Below, in pieces: positions 45,156 to 53,925 of a stretch of 64,000 nt of DNA. The stretch spans positions 1-64,000 of the forward strand of contig JAIXQP010000046.1 of NCBI GenBank assembly GCA_027485675.1, given 5' to 3'. The DNA is from Terriglobales bacterium. GTDB lineage: Bacteria > Acidobacteriota > Terriglobia > Bryobacterales > Bryobacteraceae. The notes under the pieces were generated by a model, which ran no database searches, had not been told where the DNA came from, and saw only the letters and a program-made list of their open reading frames with translations. The number at the start of each line of letters is the position of its first letter. The stretch's first letter is position 1. The position numbers and the translations under genes are program-made.

Positions 45156-45161
45156 CGCCCC

Positions 45162-45752
45162 ATGCGCTTTGTCAGTCTTGTCCTGCTCCTGTCCACCGCC
45201 CTGCCCGCCGCGGATTGCCACAGCATCCCCGTGCTGCAGGATGGCCAGTTGGAACTCCTCGTTTCGGACCTCACTGGCCAACAGCACCACGACTATCGAG
45301 CGACGCTCACCAGCACCGTTCCCCCACGCGCCGTGACCCCTTGGCAATCCCCCAAGCAGAAGATCCCTTATGGCAAGTACGTTCTCCGGATCGAATCGGC
45401 GGGATTCAAAACCCACGAGCAGAACGTCGAGATCAGCGCGCCGCAGACCGAAATCCGGGCCGAGTTGGAACTAGGCTCGCTCGGCTGCGGCGAGCCACCC
45501 AGCCTCATCCGGGGCCAGATCCAAAATCTCCCCGCCAAGCAGGAGATCTGGGCCAAGGCCGTCCCCCTGCGTGGCGCGGGCAGCGTCGAGTCCCGCGTCC
45601 ACGGCTCCGGCTACTTCGAACTCCGCGGCCTCCGCTACACGAGCTATATCCTCATCCTCAGCACCGCCGACCGCATTCTGCACCAGCAAATTCTCTTTTC
45701 CCAGAAGCCCGGCCCGAACGCTCCCATCACCAACATCCAACTTTCTCCCTAA
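45162..45752 (+). CDS. Small secreted protein with carboxypeptidase-regulatory-like beta domain
   Basis: This 196-residue protein has a signal peptide (MRFVSLVLLLSTALPAADC). The mature part has two repeats of a beta-sandwich pattern of the carboxypeptidase-regulatory type: PYGKYVLRIESAGFKTHEQNVEISAP and SGYFELRGLRYTSYILILSTADR. No catalytic residues are evident. It lies between the amidohydrolase (six bases) and M20 peptidase genes in the same direction, so it may bind a shared substrate. Function unknown. Confidence 0.72.
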   Translation: MRFVSLVLLLSTALPAADCHSIPVLQDGQLELLVSDLTGQQHHDYRATLTSTVPPRAVTPWQSPKQKIPYGKYVLRIESAGFKTHEQNVEISAPQTEIRAELELGSLGCGEPPSLIRGQIQNLPAKQEIWAKAVPLRGAGSVESRVHGSGYFELRGLRYTSYILILSTADRILHQQILFSQKPGPNAPITNIQLSP

Positions 45753-45784
45753 CCGCGCCCATGCCGTCTGCTACCCTCAACCAT

Positions 45785-47206
45785 ATGTTTCGCGCGTCCT
45801 TTTTTCTCTGCCTCCTCCCTGCCCTGGTCCCCGCGCAACCGAAGCCCCTCGACTGGGCTCAAATTGATCAGGAAACCCTCAAACACTTCTCCGCCCTCGT
45901 CCAGATCAACTCCACCGACCCCGGCGGCTCCGAAAAACCCGTCGTGGACTATCTGAAGGCGGTCCTCGATAAAGAGGGCATCGAGTCCAAGATCTTCACC
46001 CGCCCCAATCTCGCCGACCCCTCCATCATCCGCCCCAACATCATCGCCCGCCTCAAAGGCAGCGGCAAGAAAAAGCCCCTCCTCATCGTCGGCCACACCG
46101 ACACGGTCAACATCGACGCCAAGAAATGGACCACCTTTGGCCCCTTCTCCGCTCACCGCTCGGGCGGCCACATCTACGGCCGCGGCACGGTCGACGACAA
46201 GGACAACCTCACCGCCGCCCTCATGTCCATCATCCTGCTCAAGCGGCAATACACCCCGCTCGACCGCGACGTCATCTTCCTCGCCGAAGCCGGCGAGGAG
46301 GGCAACACCTCCGTTGGCATCGCCTTCCTCGTGAGTGAACACTACGCCGAACTCGATGCCGAATACTGCCTCGCCGAAGGCGGCTCCGCCGTCCGCAGTA
46401 AAGGCAAGCTGAAGTACGTTCAGGTCCAGACCACGGAGAAGATCCCCCGCGGCGTTCGCCTGGTCGCCACGGGAGTCGCCGGCCATGGCTCGGTTCCCCT
46501 GCGCTCGAACCCCGTCGCCCACCTCGCCCGCGCCGTCGCCAAGGTCGCTGACTGGCAGCCGCCCATGCGACTCAACGACACTACCCGCGCCTACTTCGAG
46601 CGCCTGGCCACCGTCTCGTCACCCGAAGAGAAAGAGCGCTATAACAACCTGCTCAACCCCGACAAGACCGACGCCATCCAGGAGTACTTCGCCGTCAACG
46701 AGCCCCGGCACAACTCCATGCTCCGCACCTCCGTCTCGCCCAACATCTTCCAGGGCGGCTATCGCTCCAACGTCATCCCTTCGGAAGCCACGGCGCAACT
46801 CGACATCCGCGCGCTTCCCGATGAGGACATGCCGAAGTTCTACGACACCCTCCGCAGCATCATCAACGATCCCGTGATTAAGGTCGTTCCCACGGGCACC
46901 TCGGTCCGCCCCGGCGCGCCGCCTTCGGCTCTCGACAACGAAGCCTTCCGCGCCATTGAATCCGTCGCCAAGCAGCATTATGAGAACGTCGCCGTTCTTC
47001 CCACCATGGCCACCGGCGCCACCGACATGTCGTTCCTGCGCTCGAAAGGCATGCAGTGCTACGGCATCGGCCCGGCCATCGACGTCGAGGACGGCCCGCT
47101 CGGCTACGGCGCTCACAGTGACCAGGAACGCATCCTCGAATCGTCCCTCTATCAATTCGTCAAGTTCCACTACGACCTGACCGCCCAACTGGCGGCCGCC
47201 AAGTAA
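45785..47206 (+). CDS. Exported M20 metallopeptidase
   Basis: This 473-residue protein has a signal peptide (MFRASFFLCLLPALVPAQ; the upstream in-frame ATG at 45761 is less likely). The two-zinc M20 ligands are visible: LLIVGHTDTV (His, catalytic Asp), GRGTVDDKDN (bridging Asp), LAEAGEEGN (Glu base and ligand), LAEGGSA and GYGAHSDQERI (His near the C terminus). A dimerisation lid domain sits between them. It should remove residues from short peptides or acylated amino acids in the periplasm. A second M20 gene follows after four bases. Confidence 0.93.
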   Translation: MFRASFFLCLLPALVPAQPKPLDWAQIDQETLKHFSALVQINSTDPGGSEKPVVDYLKAVLDKEGIESKIFTRPNLADPSIIRPNIIARLKGSGKKKPLLIVGHTDTVNIDAKKWTTFGPFSAHRSGGHIYGRGTVDDKDNLTAALMSIILLKRQYTPLDRDVIFLAEAGEEGNTSVGIAFLVSEHYAELDAEYCLAEGGSAVRSKGKLKYVQVQTTEKIPRGVRLVATGVAGHGSVPLRSNPVAHLARAVAKVADWQPPMRLNDTTRAYFERLATVSSPEEKERYNNLLNPDKTDAIQEYFAVNEPRHNSMLRTSVSPNIFQGGYRSNVIPSEATAQLDIRALPDEDMPKFYDTLRSIINDPVIKVVPTGTSVRPGAPPSALDNEAFRAIESVAKQHYENVAVLPTMATGATDMSFLRSKGMQCYGIGPAIDVEDGPLGYGAHSDQERILESSLYQFVKFHYDLTAQLAAAK

Positions 47207-47210
47207 AGCC

Positions 47211-48647
47211 ATGCGCCGACTTCTCCTTGCCCTCACGCTGCTGGCCGTTCCCGCTCCCGCCGCGGAGCTTCCGGAGGTCGCCCAGCTTCTGGCCGACCTC
47301 ATCCGGATCGATACCTCCAACCCGCCCGGCAACGAAGAGAAGCTCGCCCGGTTCCTTGAAAAGAGATTCGCCGGCCTGGGCTTCACGATCGACATCATCC
47401 CCACGCCGGTCGCCGGTAAGGCCCACTTCATCGCGCGCTTGAAGGGCAACGGGAAGAAGCGTCCCGTCCTACTCGCCGCCCATGCCGACGTGGTCGGCGT
47501 TGAACGCGAGAAGTGGACCGTCGATCCCTTTGCCGGCGTCGTTAAGGACGGCGCCGTCTACGGCCGCGGGGCGATTGACTTCAAGGGCGGCCTCGCCGTT
47601 TTCGCGCAGGCCGTCCTGAACCTCGCGCGCAACAAAGTCGCGCTCGATCGCGACGTCATCTTCCTTTCCGAAGCCGACGAAGAGGGCGGCCTCTACAACA
47701 CCACCTGGCTCGCCGCCCAGGCCTGGGACAAGATCGACTGCGAGTTCGCCTTGAACGAAGGCGGTTGGATCATCAAAGGCAAGGACGGCAAGACCTCCTA
47801 CGTCTCCATTTCCACCGCCGACAAGGGCAACGTCTCGCTCACGCTGACCGCCCGCGGCACCTCGACCCACTCCTCGATGCCCCGGCCGGACAACGCGATC
47901 TACACGCTCGCCCGCGCGCTTGCCAAGCTTTCGGCGTACGAGACCAAAGTGAAGCTCACCCCCGAAACCCGGATGTTCTTTGAGACCCTTGCCGACGTGA
48001 GCCCCGAGCCGATGAAGTCAACCTTTCGCGATCTGCTCTCAGACGACCCCAAGAAGGTCGCCGCCGCGGACAAAGCCATCTCGGAGGACACCCTGCTCCA
48101 CGCCATCATGCGGGACACCATCGCCCCCGTGCTGATGAACGCTGGCTTCCGCGGCAACGTCATCCCCGGTTCGGCCGAGGTGACACTCAACTTCCGCACC
48201 ATCCCCGGCACCACGGCCGAGGAACTGATCGACGAGATCAAGGGCGTCGTCGAAGATCCGCGCGTCGATGTGGACGTCGCGGTCTTCGCCACCTCCCGCA
48301 CGGCCATGACGCCGGAGCAGAAGAAGCAATCGATGGAGTATCAGCGGATGCGTTCGCGGCTGAAGCCGTCGCCGCTCGACAACGAGCTGTACCAGACGCT
48401 GGTGAAGCACGCTCTCGCCGTCTACCCCACGGCGAAAGTGACGCCCTATCTCTTTCAGGCCGGCACGGACTCGGCCGCCTGGCGCTCCCGCGGCATCCCC
48501 GTCTACGGCATCTACCCGTACCCGATCGATCACGAGGACTTGAAGCGGATGCACGGGAACGACGAACGGGTGCCCATCGCATCCCTGGTCACGGGGGTGG
48601 ACCTGATCTACAAGACTCTCGTGGACGTCGCCGCCGCGAAGCCTTGA
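47211..48647 (+). CDS. Exported M20 metallopeptidase, second paralogue
   Basis: This 478-residue protein has a signal peptide (MRRLLLALTLLAVPAPA). The M20 ligands are LLAAHADVVGVE (His, Asp), GRGAIDFKGG (Asp), LSEADEEGG (Glu-Glu) and, near the end, YPIDHEDLKRMHGNDER with the last His. It is clearly related to the upstream M20 but differs throughout, so this is an old duplication or separate recruitment. Together with the amidohydrolase and small secreted protein it suggests periplasmic breakdown of peptides or amides. Confidence 0.93.
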   Translation: MRRLLLALTLLAVPAPAAELPEVAQLLADLIRIDTSNPPGNEEKLARFLEKRFAGLGFTIDIIPTPVAGKAHFIARLKGNGKKRPVLLAAHADVVGVEREKWTVDPFAGVVKDGAVYGRGAIDFKGGLAVFAQAVLNLARNKVALDRDVIFLSEADEEGGLYNTTWLAAQAWDKIDCEFALNEGGWIIKGKDGKTSYVSISTADKGNVSLTLTARGTSTHSSMPRPDNAIYTLARALAKLSAYETKVKLTPETRMFFETLADVSPEPMKSTFRDLLSDDPKKVAAADKAISEDTLLHAIMRDTIAPVLMNAGFRGNVIPGSAEVTLNFRTIPGTTAEELIDEIKGVVEDPRVDVDVAVFATSRTAMTPEQKKQSMEYQRMRSRLKPSPLDNELYQTLVKHALAVYPTAKVTPYLFQAGTDSAAWRSRGIPVYGIYPYPIDHEDLKRMHGNDERVPIASLVTGVDLIYKTLVDVAAAKP

Positions 48648-48681
48648 CATACGGGCCGGGTTGCCGATACCCTTCCCTCCA

Positions 48682-50193
48682 ATGACCACTCGCCGATACT
48701 TCTTCTTCGGGTCTCTGCTGGCCGGCGCCGTCCCCACCGGTGGCTACGGCAGCGTCCCCTCGCTTCGCGCTCTCGGCTATAAGCCTTTCTATGACAAGCT
48801 CAACGTCGCCGCCATCGGCTGCGGCGGGCGCGGGAACGAAATCCTCAACGAAGCCGCCCGGACAGAGAACATCGTCGCCCTTTGCGACGTCGACCTGAAG
48901 CGCGGCGAAGGCGCCATCAAGCGTTACGAGAAGCTGCCGCTCTATCGCGACTACCGCACGATGCTCGACAAAGAGGGCAAGAATATCGACGCGGTCACCA
49001 TCGCCATTCCGGACTTCATGCACGCCGCCGTAGCGCTCGCCTATATGCAGGCCGGCAAGCACGTCTATCTCGAAAAGCCGCTGGCCCGCACCCCGTGGGA
49101 GACTCGCCTGCTGCTCGACGCGGCCGTCAAGTATAAGGTCGCCACGCAGATGGGCAACCAAGGCTATTCGCACGAGTCCCACCGCGTGGCCGCGGAGATT
49201 CTCTGGTCCGGCGAGATCGGCGATGTCACCGAGGTCCACGTTTCGACGACGCCCGGCACCCATCCCACCGGCTTGAAGGAACTCCCGCCCGAAGAGTCCG
49301 CCCCCGATTCGCTCGATTGGAGCGCCTGGCTCGGCAACGCGCCCATGCGGCCGTTCAGCTCGTACTACGTGCCCTACAACTGGCGCGGCTTCTACGACTT
49401 CGGCACGGGCCAGATCGGCAACTGGGCAACCCACTCGGCCGGCCCCGTCCACCACGCGCTGCAACTTGGCGCGCCGACGAGCGTTGAGCGCGTCGCCGTG
49501 ACCAACGAGAGCAAGTACACCTTCCCGGACCGCGCCACCATTCGCGTCGACTTCCCCAAGCGCGGCGGCATGCCGCCCGTGAGCGTGTTCTATCACGATT
49601 CGGCCCGCGCGACGGACCCGGACGTCTACCGCGTCCCCGGCATGGACAACGAAGTCATTCTGCCTCCGCCAAACAATCTGACGGACAAAGGCCGTCCGAT
49701 GGGTACGCCGCGCGCCGGCGGCGGCGGCGCGCCCCGGCCTCCGCGTCCGGCCAATGCACCGCCCATGGGCGCGGGCGGCCCCGGGGTGAAGGTGTTCGGG
49801 GCTGGGCGGGGCGGCCCGGCGCCGGGTGTGCTGACCGGCAACGGAGCCGTCTTCATCGGGACGAAAGGCATCATGGCGACGGTGGAGCGCGGGGAAGGCG
49901 TGTGGCTGTTGCCCTCGGCTCGCTGGGCTGAGTACCGGCTGCCGCCGCAGTTGTTGACGCGCTCGCCCGGCCACATGCTCGATTGGATCCGCGCCTGCAA
50001 GGGCGGGGACCAGGCCTGTTCCGACTTCCGCATCTCGGCGCCCTATGCCGAATGGCTCGCTTTGACGGCGATTGCGTTCCGCGTGCCGGGCAAATTGAAC
50101 TGGGACAGCAAGCTGATGCGCTTTACCAACAGTGCGGAAGCGAACAAGTTTGTGAAGCCGGCGTTCCGCCCGGGCATGGAGTTGAAACTCTGA
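48682..50193 (+). CDS. Tat-exported Gfo/Idh/MocA-family oxidoreductase
   Basis: This 503-residue protein has a twin-arginine leader (MTTRRYFFFGSLLAGAVPTGG), then the Rossmann domain (LNVAAIGCGGRGNEILNEA, VALCDVD, VTIAIPDFMHAAVALAYMQAGKHVYLEKPLARTPWE, where EKPL is the conserved catalytic Lys motif). The substrate domain follows. A low-complexity Gly/Pro/Ala insert of about 40 residues (about 340-380) interrupts it. Exported family members in Acidobacteria and Planctomycetes probably act on sugars with a tightly held NAD(P). The ATG at 48682 is chosen because it begins the leader. Confidence 0.92.
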   Translation: MTTRRYFFFGSLLAGAVPTGGYGSVPSLRALGYKPFYDKLNVAAIGCGGRGNEILNEAARTENIVALCDVDLKRGEGAIKRYEKLPLYRDYRTMLDKEGKNIDAVTIAIPDFMHAAVALAYMQAGKHVYLEKPLARTPWETRLLLDAAVKYKVATQMGNQGYSHESHRVAAEILWSGEIGDVTEVHVSTTPGTHPTGLKELPPEESAPDSLDWSAWLGNAPMRPFSSYYVPYNWRGFYDFGTGQIGNWATHSAGPVHHALQLGAPTSVERVAVTNESKYTFPDRATIRVDFPKRGGMPPVSVFYHDSARATDPDVYRVPGMDNEVILPPPNNLTDKGRPMGTPRAGGGGAPRPPRPANAPPMGAGGPGVKVFGAGRGGPAPGVLTGNGAVFIGTKGIMATVERGEGVWLLPSARWAEYRLPPQLLTRSPGHMLDWIRACKGGDQACSDFRISAPYAEWLALTAIAFRVPGKLNWDSKLMRFTNSAEANKFVKPAFRPGMELKL

Positions 50194-50210
50194 AAGGGGT
50201 ACGCTGAGGG

Positions 50211-50597
50211 ATGACGAATCAAGAAGTGGCGATGAAGCTCGTCGCCCTCTGTACTGCCCATGAAAACTTTGCGGCGATGGAACAACTCTACGCCGAAGAC
50301 ATAGTGAGCGTTGAAGGCCAACCCGACACTGGAGGCAAGACCGCGACCTCCGGCAAACAGGCTGTGATTGACAAGAGCAAGGCTTGGGCCGGCGTCCATG
50401 AGATCCATGGGTCGTCGACCGAGGGCCCGTTCTTGTCGACCGATGGTTTCGCCGTAATCTTTCAATTTGACGTTACGCCGAAGTCCACTGGAAGACGAAC
50501 CCAGCTACGGGAGATTGCCGTGTACACCGTAAACCAAGGGCTCATCGTCCGCGAAGAGTTCTTTTACGGCGAGGACGGCGACGCCCTGAGCCGGTAG
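50211..50597 (+). CDS. SnoaL-like (NTF2 fold) protein
   Basis: This 128-residue protein is of the SnoaL/NTF2-like fold: MKLVALCTAHENFAAMEQLYAEDIVSVE, SGKQAVIDKSKAWAGVHEIHGS, DGFAVIFQFDVTPKSTGRR and VYTVNQGLIVREEFFYG. The cone-shaped fold binds small hydrophobic ligands or serves as an isomerase; nothing here fixes a function. It ends before a 625-base stretch with no convincing gene. Confidence 0.85.
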   Translation: MTNQEVAMKLVALCTAHENFAAMEQLYAEDIVSVEGQPDTGGKTATSGKQAVIDKSKAWAGVHEIHGSSTEGPFLSTDGFAVIFQFDVTPKSTGRRTQLREIAVYTVNQGLIVREEFFYGEDGDALSR

Positions 50598-51222
50598 AGT
50601 CGCCCCAACAAATTCCCCGCGCCCATACCCATCAGCGGAAGCAGAACGGGGTATGGGCGTAGCGGGGCATTGACACCGCGCATCACGCTGCTGCGGATTG
50701 CCAGATGCGAAGGCGAGAGCAATGCGGCCTGGACCTGATCCGCCAGCCATGGTGCGGCCTGTCTCCTGGACTTGAATGCCACGCGACCACTGGAGCCAAA
50801 GCGTCTTCCACAATTGGCCAAGCCCTGATTCCATGGCTTGCCGCAGTTGGTTTTTGCCAGTAGGACGCTCGAAGACTACGACGTAGAGGGTCACGCGTTG
50901 CGACGGTAGAGCCTGCCCGATCAAATCGAGTCCATCGCGAACAATGGGCGGAGCATCTTCTCACATCGCCGTCACGATCCGGCCCAGCTTCGCCAACTCT
51001 TCCTCTAGATGCCGCCGCCCGCAACCGGTACGGCCGCCGCCGGTCATCGGGCGACGCCATCGCGCGGATCATCCCCCGCCTTACAGCGTGCCGGGGCCCC
51101 AGCGGACCCCAGCGAACCGCTCAATGTCCAATCGCCCCGGCCTGGCTCGCCAATACGAGAAGTGTCGAATCGGACATCGCTATTCCGTCCTGCGAAGTAT
51201 CGAAATACGGCAGAGCGGCTGT
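50598..51222. other. Stretch without a convincing gene; possibly decayed coding sequence
   Basis: Six short frames cover this interval but none has a good start, a recognisable domain or consistent codon use. On the minus strand one frame reads EEELAKLGRIVTAM and then a stop (near 50960), after which the same frame continues as IVRDGLDLIGQALPSQRVTLYVVVFERPTG before losing coding character. This could be a disrupted gene of nucleotidyltransferase or similar type, but the match is too weak to name. Base composition is less skewed than in neighbouring genes. Confidence 0.35.
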
Positions 51223-52227
51223 CTATTTCTTCGCCGGCTCCGCGAAGCCGCGGCCCACCATGTCCCGCACGTCGGTCGTGGCGCCGTGGTCCCGCCAGAG
51301 CCACCGCATCATCTCCGGAAACACCGTCTGCAGCATCTTCTGCCCGTGGCGCTGGACTCCCCAGGAGTAGTTCAGGTCGTAGCCCTTCTCCTCAAGAGCC
51401 TTCTGCATGCGGACGTTCTGCAGAAACCAGTCCCGCGTTTCGTCATAAGAACCGTCGGCCCGCAAAGCGCGGTTGTCGTTCCGTCCGTCCACCAGAAACA
51501 CTCGAATCGGCTTCTTCTCGCTCTTCCGGATGATGTCCGGGTAGGCGTGGCCCCCGCGGATATTCGTGAAGCTGCCGACGTTGCTCAGCACCTTCCGGAA
51601 ATGATTCGGGCGCTCCCACGCAACCGTGAAGGCGGCGATGGCGCCGGAACTCGAGCCGCCAATGCCATGGCGTTCCGGATCCTTTGAGATGTTGTACTCC
51701 TTGTACAGCACCGGCATCAGCTCATCGACGATCACCCGGGCGTACTTGTCGTCCAGGCTGTTGTACTCCGTCGGGCGGTTCGTATCGCGGTCGCCCCAGT
51801 TGCGCGGCGTCGGCTCGGGTTGATCGGGACGGCGGCCCGGATTTATGAAGACGCCGATCATGATCGGAATCTCCTTCCGGTAGATCAGGTTGTCCATCAC
51901 CACCTGCGCCCGAATGTCGCCTTCCGGCGCCATGAAGGCCTGGCCGTCCTGATAGATCATCAGGCTGGCGGGAACGGCAGGATCATACTGCGCCGGCACA
52001 TAAACCCAGTAGGTGTGCTGCGTACCGGGATAGACCTCGCTCGGGAGCGTGAACGGCCCGCGGACTTCGCCTTTGGGAACGCCCTCCATCACCATCGCAT
52101 CGGGAGAGAGCTTGTAGTAGAGGTCCGTGTTCGGGGTCTCCGCCATCGGCGGACGCTGCGGACGATTGGCGGGCGGCGCCTGGGCGAAGAGCCCGGCGGC
52201 CAACAGGATAGGAAGGACTTGCTTCAT
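51223..52227 (-). CDS. Exported esterase of the enterochelin esterase/esterase D type
   Basis: This 334-residue alpha/beta hydrolase has a signal peptide ([16 protein letters not shown]). The nucleophile elbow is [13 protein letters not shown], with Ser in the GxSxG-like position. The likely acid is in [13 protein letters not shown] and the catalytic His in [11 protein letters not shown]. An N-terminal carbohydrate-binding-like segment ([26 protein letters not shown]) is typical of the family. It probably cleaves acyl or feruloyl esters from sugars or siderophores outside the cytoplasm. Confidence 0.9.
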   Translation of the reverse strand: MKQVLPILLAAGLFAQAPPANRPQRPPMAETPNTDLYYKLSPDAMVMEGVPKGEVRGPFTLPSEVYPGTQHTYWVYVPAQYDPAVPASLMIYQDGQAFMAPEGDIRAQVVMDNLIYRKEIPIMIGVFINPGRRPDQPEPTPRNWGDRDTNRPTEYNSLDDKYARVIVDELMPVLYKEYNISKDPERHGIGGSSSGAIAAFTVAWERPNHFRKVLSNVGSFTNIRGGHAYPDIIRKSEKKPIRVFLVDGRNDNRALRADGSYDETRDWFLQNVRMQKALEEKGYDLNYSWGVQRHGQKMLQTVFPEMMRWLWRDHGATTDVRDMVGRGFAEPAKK

Positions 52228-52276
52228 GGTTCCGCAAGCACGATATCACAGTGGCCGGCGGGGCCGGCGGAGGCGG

Positions 52277-52792
52277 CTACTTGACCTTGAGCGGGACGGA
52301 GGCGACGTGGTTTTCCCACGCCAACGTCAGCGAGGAATCGGTCAAAGTGTACTTCAGGCTCTCGACGAGCGCGGGCGGCTTGGCCATCTTCATCTTCACG
52401 CGGCCAAGGTCGGCGCCTTTGTCGTAGCTCAAGCCCCATTGGCCGGTTTTCTTGTTGACGACCAGCGTCCATTCGCTCGGATTGGTGAGGTCGATATAGA
52501 GGGTGTAGTCGCCGGCGGGAACGGCGAGGCCGCCAAGGTCGAGATCAGCATCGGTGTGCAGCTTGGTGGCGGCGTTCGCGCCGGCCCGCCAGATGGGGTA
52601 GTTGCGGTCCTTGCCGATCTGGCCGTCGGGGCCGAACAGCTTACCTTCGCGGCCTTTGACGGCGGGCGAGGCGTAGGTGATGGAGATGGTCTTGCCGTTG
52701 ATGGTCTTGGACTCAGTGGCGGCGGGGCTCTGCGCAAAAGCGAACGCCGCGATCGACAGAGCAATCGCGGCGGAACGGACGAGGTGGGTCAT
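52277..52792 (-). CDS. Exported DUF2911 protein
   Basis: This 171-residue protein has a signal peptide ending AFAFAQ. The DUF2911 core is recognised by ISITYASPAVKGREGKLFG, YPIWRAGANAATKLHTDADLDLGG, VPAGDYTLYIDL and GQWGLSYDKGADLGRVKM. Function unknown; the domain is common in exported proteins of Bacteroidetes and Acidobacteria. It is 10 bases downstream of the DapA-like gene's end and probably co-transcribed with it. Confidence 0.9.
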   Translation of the reverse strand: MTHLVRSAAIALSIAAFAFAQSPAATESKTINGKTISITYASPAVKGREGKLFGPDGQIGKDRNYPIWRAGANAATKLHTDADLDLGGLAVPAGDYTLYIDLTNPSEWTLVVNKKTGQWGLSYDKGADLGRVKMKMAKPPALVESLKYTLTDSSLTLAWENHVASVPLKVK

Positions 52793-52801
52793 GGACCCAG
52801 T

Positions 52802-53701
52802 TTAGACGACGTCGGCGTAGACGGCCATCAGCTTCTCAAGGTCCGCCCGGTCGGCGGGAGTGACGTTGGCGAGAGGCGGACGCACGGGACCGGCCGGGTG
52901 GCCGAGGATCTCCATGGCGTCTTTCATGATGGCGACTTCGTAGCCCTTCATGCGGTCGCGGAGGGCATAGAGCGGGTGCACGTACTTCTTCATCATGGCG
53001 TCCATCGCAGCACGGTCGCCCTTGGCGCCAGCTTCGGCGATGGCAAGCGATAGCTTCGGAGCGATGTTCGAAATGGAAGAGGTGTAAGCTTGGCAACCGA
53101 TGGCGAAGTAGCCGGGGGCGAGGTCGTCACCCAGGCCGCCGACCCACGCGACGCGGTCGCCGACTTCGAGCATGATGCGGTGGTACTTGCGGATGTCGCC
53201 CTGGCCGTCCTTCCACATCTTGAGCGAAGGCACGCGGTCGAGCAGGCGCATCACCTGCGCGGGGCTCATGCCGGCCCAGTCGCGGGTGTAGAACGAAAGC
53301 GGCAGGCCGCAGCTTTTGCCAATGGCTTCGAAGTAGTCAAGCAGACCGGTTTCGGGCGCATTGATGTAGTAGGGCGGCATGACGAGCAGCGCTTCGGCGC
53401 CCGCCTCCTCCATCTCGCGCGCCATCTTGCAGGCCAGTGCAGTGTTATAGCCGACGCCGGCGACGATGGGCATCCGGCCGTTCACCGCCTTGACGGAGAC
53501 GCGGACGCATTCGACGGCTTCTTCCGGCGTGAGCGAGTAGATCTCGCCCGTACCGCCGACGATCACCTGCGCGCAGAAGCCGTAACCGGCCATCCAGTCA
53601 CAGTTCTTTTCGAGGGCCGGAAGATCCAGCGAGAGGTCTTTTTGAAAAGGCGTGACGGGAAATCCGAAGACGCCTCGGAAGGCTTGTTTGGGGTCTAGCA
53701 T
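52802..53701 (-). CDS. DapA-like (dihydrodipicolinate synthase family) Schiff-base aldolase/dehydratase
   Basis: This 299-residue TIM barrel starts MLDPKQAFRGVFGFPVTPF. The pyruvate-binding motif is VIVGGTGEIYSLTPEE. The catalytic Tyr is in SFYTRDWAG and the Schiff-base Lys in LKMWKDGQGD. The departure from canonical GTTGE and YNVPxRT, and the lack of a lysine-pathway neighbour, suggest a sugar-acid role such as 5-dehydro-4-deoxyglucarate dehydratase or a related lyase, not lysine synthesis. The ATG at 53701 replaces a longer start for which there is no family support. Confidence 0.88.
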   Translation of the reverse strand: MLDPKQAFRGVFGFPVTPFQKDLSLDLPALEKNCDWMAGYGFCAQVIVGGTGEIYSLTPEEAVECVRVSVKAVNGRMPIVAGVGYNTALACKMAREMEEAGAEALLVMPPYYINAPETGLLDYFEAIGKSCGLPLSFYTRDWAGMSPAQVMRLLDRVPSLKMWKDGQGDIRKYHRIMLEVGDRVAWVGGLGDDLAPGYFAIGCQAYTSSISNIAPKLSLAIAEAGAKGDRAAMDAMMKKYVHPLYALRDRMKGYEVAIMKDAMEILGHPAGPVRPPLANVTPADRADLEKLMAVYADVV

Positions 53702-53752
53702 TTTGGCTTGAGGAATTCTACCAGATGCCATCCGTACGGATGCGCAGGCGAA

Positions 53753-53884
53753 CTACTTGCGCATTCCGGGCTTGGGGGAGCGCACTGCCTGCTGGCGGCG
53801 CTTCTTCTTCGAGCGCTTGGGCTTGGAGATGATGAAGGTGCCGCTGCCGATGTATTCGGCGGAATAAAGGTTTTCTTTGGCCAT
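53753..53884 (-). CDS. 43-residue highly basic protein
   Basis: The minus strand encodes MAKENLYSAEYIGSGTFII followed by a strongly basic stretch (SKPKRSKKKRRQQ) and a short tail ending GMRK. Synonymous use is GC-rich and consistent with real coding, and the gene fills the gap between the DapA-like and SDR genes in the same direction. The sequence is unlike any ribosomal protein I can name. The basic tail suggests RNA or DNA binding (inference). A TACAAT hexamer just upstream supports independent transcription. Confidence 0.6.
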   Translation of the reverse strand: MAKENLYSAEYIGSGTFIISKPKRSKKKRRQQAVRSPKPGMRK

Positions 53885-53892
53885 AAATTTCT

Positions 53893-53898
53893 ATTGTA
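53893..53898 (-). promoter_or_regulatory. Candidate -10 (TACAAT) of a leaderless transcript for the 43-residue protein
   Basis: TACAAT on the minus strand ends eight bases before the ATG at 53884. That would place the transcription start at or beside the start codon. No matching -35 and no Shine-Dalgarno were seen in the intervening bases. Confidence 0.35.
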
Positions 53899-53925
53899 GC
53901 CCAATTCTCGGCGGCGGCCCGTGAT

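Noticed and set aside
45125-45784. N-terminal extension of the first M20 peptidase
   Set aside because: It overlaps another good gene (45162-45752) in a different frame, and the signal peptide begins at 45785.
53695-53904. 69-codon frame on the minus strand
   Set aside because: Pro/Ser/Ala-rich reading of the region; the 43-residue basic protein in another frame has a better start and plausible promoter.
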